From assembly GCF_022458865.1 (NCBI RefSeq), contig NZ_JAJNMU010000011.1, forward strand, positions 62,001-126,000: a DNA stretch of 64,000 nucleotides, given 5' to 3'. The notes beneath the pieces were generated by a model. The model was not told the DNA's origin, ran no database searches, and worked only from the letters and a program-made list of their open reading frames with translations. The DNA is from Paenibacillus periandrae (GTDB lineage Bacteria; Bacillota; Bacilli; Paenibacillales; NBRC-103111). Made by a program: the position numbers and the translations under genes. Below, piece after piece: positions 59,718-64,000 of the stretch; within the stretch, counting starts at the first letter, position 1; the number at the start of each line of letters is the position of its first letter.

Positions 59718-59994
59718 ACCAAGCGAGTCCCGTAGGGACGATGCGTCTTAATCCCACAAAAGCCCGCCCCACTCGAAGTCACCACACTGCAGTCAAGCGT
59801 GTCCCACAGGGACGAAAAGCGTCCCGAGAACACCAAGAGTCCGCATCCACTCGAAGTCACTCACCGCAGTCAAGCGTGTCCCACAGGGACGAAAAGCGCC
59901 CCGAGAACACCAAAAGTCCGCACTCAGCAAAGGGAGTCCAGAGGGCAGCGCCCTTTGGGGCCCTCCCTATAGGGAGGGTTTGGGAGGGTCCGCT
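59718..59994. repeat. Tandem GC-rich hairpin repeats between galU and rqcH
   Basis: Three units of 74-77 bases start at CAAGCG (59720, 59794, 59871). Each has a GTCCC...GGGAC hairpin, and units end with ACTCGAAGTCAC. The last two are nearly identical over GTGTCCCACAGGGACGAAAA and beyond. They are followed by a different GC-rich block: GGGCAGCGCCC and the perfect CCCTCCC-TATA-GGGAGGG stem (59961-59978). GC content is well above neighbouring genes. No real gene is seen here; the block fills the convergent galU-rqcH gap and probably also stops transcription. Confidence 0.7.
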
Positions 59995-61809
59995 CTACTT
60001 GATACTCATAGGCAGCTGTTTGATCCCATCAGCATCAGGGGTAATGAACAAAGTTTTCTGATGATCATAAATCACAAATCCCGGCTTGGCGCCGCTCGGC
60101 TTGCGGACATGCTTGATCATCGTATAATCGACTGGCACCTGACTGGATGCCTTGGCTTGGCTAAAATAAGCGGCAAGCTGGGCAGCCTCATGCAGGGTTG
60201 CATCTCCAAACTGTATGCTGCGAATAACAACGTGAGAGCCAGGAATATCCTTTGTATGCAGCCAGGTATCTGCGGACTGAGCCAACCTATTCGTTAAGTA
60301 CTCATTCTGTGTATTATTTTTCCCGACATAGATCGGAATACCTTCACTAGAAGTAAAGCAGGACAGCAGAGGACGCTGATTTTGCTTCTTTTTGCGTGTT
60401 TTTTTACTGCGGTCGCGAATGTATCCTTGATCAATGAGTTCATCACGAATTTCGGCGATATCGCTAAGTGAGGCTGTACCCAGCTGCTGCAGCAAGCTGT
60501 CCAAATAGAGAATTTCCTCGTGAGTCTGCTCCATTTGTACTTTTACCGCAATGAGACTGTTTTTGCTTTTGGTATACTTTTTAAAATAACGCTGTGCATT
60601 TTCTGAAGGGGTGAGCAGAGGATCGAGTGGAATGGTAATCATACGCTGCTCTTCATCATAATAGTTGATGACTTCAATTGCGGAAGTGCCTTTCTGAATC
60701 TGATGCATGGAAGCTGTCAGCAAGTCGCCAAGTACTCGCAATTTGTCAGCGTCCTGCGCCTCGTCGAGCGTTTCCTGCAGCTTTTCCAGCTTCTTCGCAT
60801 TTTTGTTTCGTTCATTTTGAAGAAACTTCAGTAAATCGGACACCCGTTGCTTGACGGTATCGCGCTCTGCTTTATCTCCGTAAAAGGCTTCAAGGCATTG
60901 GCTCACCGTATCATAATATTGGATTTCTCCTTGCAGATGGGTCAGCTTAATAACGGAAAAATAAGCTTTTCCCGTGTCCGTTTGCTCACAAATATTAGGT
61001 GCGCCACTGCCTGACCGCAGTTGATTAATGATGGAGAAGAAGGGCTCCCACAGATGAGAGGCGCTCTCAGCAGGTGTGTGCGCAACGGTTATCTTGGGCT
61101 GAGTCCGGTGTACGATTTCTTTGGCTACCAGAGGACTGAAGCCGCTAAACCGAGCGACAAGACGCTGCTCCCAGGTAAGATCATCCCAAGGCTGAGCAGA
61201 CTTGGCAGGTGCCTTAAAGGGGTCATCCTGCTCAGTTTGGACAGAGGGCGCCTGCGTCATCAGCTCAATAAAGGAGTCGCGTTCAATGTGAAAAGGCTGC
61301 TCCTTATGCTGCTCGGGAGGTGCAGTATAACGGCTGCCAGGCATAATGATACGATAACTACTGATCGCAGGGGTTACATGATGGATTCCATCAATGATCG
61401 TATCTGTAGATGGATCCAGTAAAATGATATTACTGTGCCGTCCCATGATCTCAATAATGATCGTTTTGTTGCTCACATCCCCAAGCTCATCGCGCTGTCT
61501 CAGGCCTATATGGATGACCCGCTCCAGACCAGGCTGTGTAATGCTCTCGATAATACCACTTTCGCAATGCTTGCGCAGCAGCATACAGAACATGGGCGCA
61601 TCCAGCGGGTTAGCATAAGATTTGTCGGTAAGATGCGCGCGGGGATAAGTTGGATTGGCAGACAACAGCAGCTTTAGATTACTGCCCTGAGCGCGAAGCT
61701 GCAGTATGATATCATTGCCTGAGGGCATATGAACTTTATTAATTCGGCCGCCCACGCAGGCTTGAAGCTCTTGTACCAAACTATGGACGACGAGACCGTC
61801 TAACGACAT
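59995..61809 (-). CDS. rqcH: Rqc2 homologue RqcH (NFACT protein)
   Basis: 604 residues with the NFACT layout: an N-terminal NFACT-N domain (MSLDGLVVHSLVQELQACVG, NPTYPRAHLTD), helix-hairpin-helix region (FSGFSPLVAKEIVHR), long coiled coil (about 320-420, NERNKNAKKLEKLQETLDEA) and C-terminal NFACT-R (PIYVGKNNTQNEYLTNRLA, HTKDIPGSHVVIR, ADGIKQLP). It binds stalled 50S-peptidyl-tRNA complexes and adds alanine tails for degradation; older names are FbpA or fibronectin-binding protein. It is divergent from the calcium ATPase, as yloA and yloB are neighbours in Bacillus. Confidence 0.93.
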   Translation of the reverse strand: MSLDGLVVHSLVQELQACVGGRINKVHMPSGNDIILQLRAQGSNLKLLLSANPTYPRAHLTDKSYANPLDAPMFCMLLRKHCESGIIESITQPGLERVIHIGLRQRDELGDVSNKTIIIEIMGRHSNIILLDPSTDTIIDGIHHVTPAISSYRIIMPGSRYTAPPEQHKEQPFHIERDSFIELMTQAPSVQTEQDDPFKAPAKSAQPWDDLTWEQRLVARFSGFSPLVAKEIVHRTQPKITVAHTPAESASHLWEPFFSIINQLRSGSGAPNICEQTDTGKAYFSVIKLTHLQGEIQYYDTVSQCLEAFYGDKAERDTVKQRVSDLLKFLQNERNKNAKKLEKLQETLDEAQDADKLRVLGDLLTASMHQIQKGTSAIEVINYYDEEQRMITIPLDPLLTPSENAQRYFKKYTKSKNSLIAVKVQMEQTHEEILYLDSLLQQLGTASLSDIAEIRDELIDQGYIRDRSKKTRKKKQNQRPLLSCFTSSEGIPIYVGKNNTQNEYLTNRLAQSADTWLHTKDIPGSHVVIRSIQFGDATLHEAAQLAAYFSQAKASSQVPVDYTMIKHVRKPSGAKPGFVIYDHQKTLFITPDADGIKQLPMSIK

Positions 61810-61844
61810 ATTGATTACAACTCCGTTCGTACTAATAATTTAAA

Positions 61845-61859
61845 TGAACTTATAGTTCA
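61845..61859. promoter_or_regulatory. Small perfect palindrome in the rqcH/ATPase promoter region
   Basis: TGAACT-TAT-AGTTCA, a 6-3-6 inverted repeat, lies between the divergent starts. It could be an operator; no regulator is suggested by it. Otherwise the 215-base gap shows only AT-rich promoter-like sequence. Confidence 0.3.
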
Positions 61860-62024
61860 CCCTCTATCATGCCATACTTTGGACAAAAACTTAAGCGACT
61901 TTTCATTTGTGCTATTTCGCAGCTTGTCTGAATACATTTACTCATGAGGAATTTGTAATGAAAATTGAGCTTTGCAGCCTTTCGCAAGGCGGTATCAGAG
62001 CAACCTTATGGGAGGTAATACGGA

Positions 62025-64000
62025 ATGAGTCAGAAGAAGTGGTATCAAATGACAAGCGAGGAAACGATGGAAGCCCAGAACATGCAGACCTTGCTGGGAT
62101 TAACCTCGTTAGAGGCAGAGAAGCGATTGGAGCAAAATGGCAGAAATGAACTATCAGACGGTCCCAAGCTGTCTCCAATTACTTTATTTCTGGGCCAGTT
62201 TAAAGATTTTATGGTGCTGGTTCTCGTTGGAGCAACTTTAATTTCAGGTCTGCTTGGGGAATATCTGGATGCAATTACAATTGTTGCGATCATTATTATG
62301 AACGGTATTCTTGGTTTTATTCAAGAATATCGGGCTGAGCGCTCCTTACGGGCGTTAAAAGAATTGTCCGCTCCAAACGCCCGTGTCCTTCGTGATGAGA
62401 CGATATTGCAAATTCCAGCCCGCGAACTGGTCCCGGGAGATATAGTCCTGCTTGAAAGTGGAGACCGAATCCCCGCAGATCTACGATTTATTGAAACAAA
62501 CAGCCTATATGCCGAAGAATCGGCATTAACAGGTGAATCCGTGCCGGTTAATAAGCACACCGAAGCTTTGAAAGGTGATGAGGTTTCGCTAGGCGATCAG
62601 CGCAATCTCGGGTTCATGGGTACGATGGTCACACGTGGAACAGCGAGGGCTGTAGTGATTAGAACCGGGATGCATACGGAAATGGGGAAAATTGCTGATC
62701 TGATCCAAAATACAGAATCGACCGAGACGCCACTACAGCATCGGCTGGAGCAGCTTGGGAAAATATTGATTATCGTTGCATTGGTGCTAACCCTCCTCGT
62801 TGTAGTAGCTGGCATATTGCATGGGCAGGAGCCCTACAGTATGTTTTTGGCGGGAGTCAGTTTGGCGGTAGCAGCAATTCCGGAAGGGCTGCCGGCTATT
62901 GTAACAATCGCACTGGCTATGGGAGTTCAACGGATGATCCAGCGTAAAGCGATTGTTCGCAAGCTGCCTTCGGTGGAGACGTTGGGCTGTGCCTCCGTGA
63001 TCTGCTCGGATAAAACAGGAACTTTAACTCAAAACAAAATGACCGTTACCCATTTATGGCTGGGTGGAAATATTCTTGAGGTTACAGGGGAAGGTTACGA
63101 GCCGCAGGGGGATATCAAGCTGAAAGGCGAACGTATCGATATGCGCAACCATTTGATGCTGCGCAAGCTGCTGCAAGTATCTGTATTGTGCAACAATGCA
63201 CAGCTCACCGAGCAGACAGAAGTGACAAAGCGTAAAAAACAGACTGCGGATGAGACGAAAAGTGTTTGGAGCCTGCAGGGGGATCCAACAGAAGGCGCTC
63301 TTATCGTATTGGGAGCCAAGGCTGGACTGACCGTTCCTTCCTTATCAGGTTTGTTCAATCGTACGAGCGAATTTCCCTTCGACTCTGAGCGTAAACGCAT
63401 GTCGGTGCTTGTAGAGCATCAGGGAGGGCGCATGGCTTGCACCAAGGGGGCACCCGATGTGCTCATCATGCAGTGCAGCTATGTATTGTGGGATGACAAG
63501 GTGATTCCGTTTACTCCAACGCTCCGACAAAAGGTGCTTGCTGCCAATGAAGGTATGGCGAACAACGCATTGCGTGTTCTGGGACTTGCTTATCGCGATC
63601 TGAAGCCAACTGAGAGCTGCACGGAGGAAGCTGAGGTTGAGAACGGTCTGGTTTTCATCGGTTTGACAGGAATGATTGACCCGCCGCGCAAGGAAGTCAG
63701 GGATGCCATAACGAAATGCCGCAAGGCTGGCATCAAAACTGTGATGATTACCGGTGATCATCAAGGAACAGCCGAAGCAATAGCCAAGCAGCTGGGGATC
63801 ATGCCTGCATCAAATGGATTAACCTTAAACGGACAGCAGTTAACGGCGCTAAGTGACGATGAGCTTGACAAACTGGTCAATGATACAAGCGTCTATGCAC
63901 GAGTGTCGCCAGAACATAAGCTGCGCATTGTCAAGTCATTGCAGCGACAGGGCCATGTGGTTGCGATGACCGGGGATGGTGTTAATGATGCACCGGCTAT
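62025..64000 (+). CDS. Calcium-translocating P-type ATPase, 5' part
   Basis: The frame is open from ATG 62025 (GGAGGT at 62011-62016) to the window end, giving 658 residues; the remaining membrane helices lie outside. SERCA-type (P2A) motifs: cation N-domain ENGRNEL-like LEQNGRNELSDGPK, A-domain TGES (SALTGESVPVNK), AAIPEGLPAIVTIALAMGVQ (ion-site helix M4), phosphorylation site CSDKTGTLTQNKMT, KGAPDVL in the nucleotide domain, MITGDHQGTAEAIAKQLGI and AMTGDGVNDAPA. It resembles Bacillus YloB, which pumps calcium out or manages it in spores. Divergent neighbour rqcH matches the yloA-yloB pairing. Confidence 0.93.
   Translation, partial: MSQKKWYQMTSEETMEAQNMQTLLGLTSLEAEKRLEQNGRNELSDGPKLSPITLFLGQFKDFMVLVLVGATLISGLLGEYLDAITIVAIIIMNGILGFIQEYRAERSLRALKELSAPNARVLRDETILQIPARELVPGDIVLLESGDRIPADLRFIETNSLYAEESALTGESVPVNKHTEALKGDEVSLGDQRNLGFMGTMVTRGTARAVVIRTGMHTEMGKIADLIQNTESTETPLQHRLEQLGKILIIVALVLTLLVVVAGILHGQEPYSMFLAGVSLAVAAIPEGLPAIVTIALAMGVQRMIQRKAIVRKLPSVETLGCASVICSDKTGTLTQNKMTVTHLWLGGNILEVTGEGYEPQGDIKLKGERIDMRNHLMLRKLLQVSVLCNNAQLTEQTEVTKRKKQTADETKSVWSLQGDPTEGALIVLGAKAGLTVPSLSGLFNRTSEFPFDSERKRMSVLVEHQGGRMACTKGAPDVLIMQCSYVLWDDKVIPFTPTLRQKVLAANEGMANNALRVLGLAYRDLKPTESCTEEAEVENGLVFIGLTGMIDPPRKEVRDAITKCRKAGIKTVMITGDHQGTAEAIAKQLGIMPASNGLTLNGQQLTALSDDELDKLVNDTSVYARVSPEHKLRIVKSLQRQGHVVAMTGDGVNDAPA

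Noticed and set aside
59741..60061. Open frame through the galU-rqcH repeats
   Set aside because: It is composed of repeat translation and runs into rqcH antisense; no ribosome binding site.

Overview
The window reads as a chromosomal segment of a low-to-mid-GC, endospore-forming Firmicute, most likely Paenibacillus or a close relative. The reasons are Bacillus-type gene pairs (acuA-acuC facing acsA with ccpA nearby, ylaN near ftsW, ylbF-ylbG, rqcH-yloB-like ATPase), strong GGAGG ribosome binding sites with GTG and TTG starts, U-rich intrinsic terminators, a T-box in front of tyrS, a copper-amine-oxidase-like stalk protein and a single-chain PBP1A with fibronectin type III tails. No rRNA or tRNA gene, CRISPR array, prophage or insertion sequence with a transposase is visible. 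Both ends are cut: a heparinase II/III-like gene enters at base 1 and a calcium P-type ATPase leaves at base 64000.

Layout. 1-4870: heparinase-like gene, then a TetR regulator with its own promoter and operator, in operon with a rifampicin-phosphotransferase-like enzyme. 4926-7564 (minus): SsuABC-like importer. 7781-9604: an exported stalk-domain protein and an unknown protein. 9748-14390: LacI regulator, LarA-like nickel racemase/epimerase, FGGY gluconokinase and an SDR; a repeat element separates these from gndA (6-phosphogluconate dehydrogenase, 14679). 16072-20733: small unknown protein, aroK, rhodanese, a divergent EPSP synthase, C39-type peptidase, CoA-binding protein, thiE. 20936-25438: an Asn/Gln-rich repeat protein and an N-acetylglucosamine-type PTS transporter with its own Enzyme I. 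25480-35209: an SDR without its catalytic dyad, DJ-1/PfpI protein, VanZ protein, zinc-finger-like protein, ccpA, mtnN, glyQS, then the acetate module acuC-acuA facing acsA with a cre site between. 35312-41099: PBP1A, T-box plus tyrS, rpsD. 41423-50452: aminopeptidase, an HPr-like protein without its active histidine, ylaN, Ca2+/H+ exchanger, Asp23 protein, ftsW, yugN, M20 amidohydrolase, CBS protein, Gfo/Idh/MocA oxidoreductase, thermonuclease. 50595-54794: hairpin repeats, a bacterial XPB-type helicase with a HelicaseC_3 partner, ylbF. 54849-64000: asparaginase, ylbG, unknown protein, LysR, PHP phosphoesterase, galU, a tandem-repeat block, rqcH and the calcium pump.

How the genes work together. 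The most coherent pathway is 9748-16091: an SDR of the mannonate/fructuronate type, a LarA-like C2 epimerase, gluconokinase and 6-phosphogluconate dehydrogenase could carry an aldonate through gluconate into ribulose 5-phosphate. CcpA, AcuA, AcuC and AcsA form the acetate/carbon-catabolite module. The XPB/HelicaseC_3 pair is the least understood enzymatic system in the window. A shared 14-base word inside the promoters of the LacI gene and of the distant Gfo/Idh/MocA gene suggests they are co-regulated.

The sequence was read by eye. Domain calls rest on recognisable motifs, and no alignment or database search was run.
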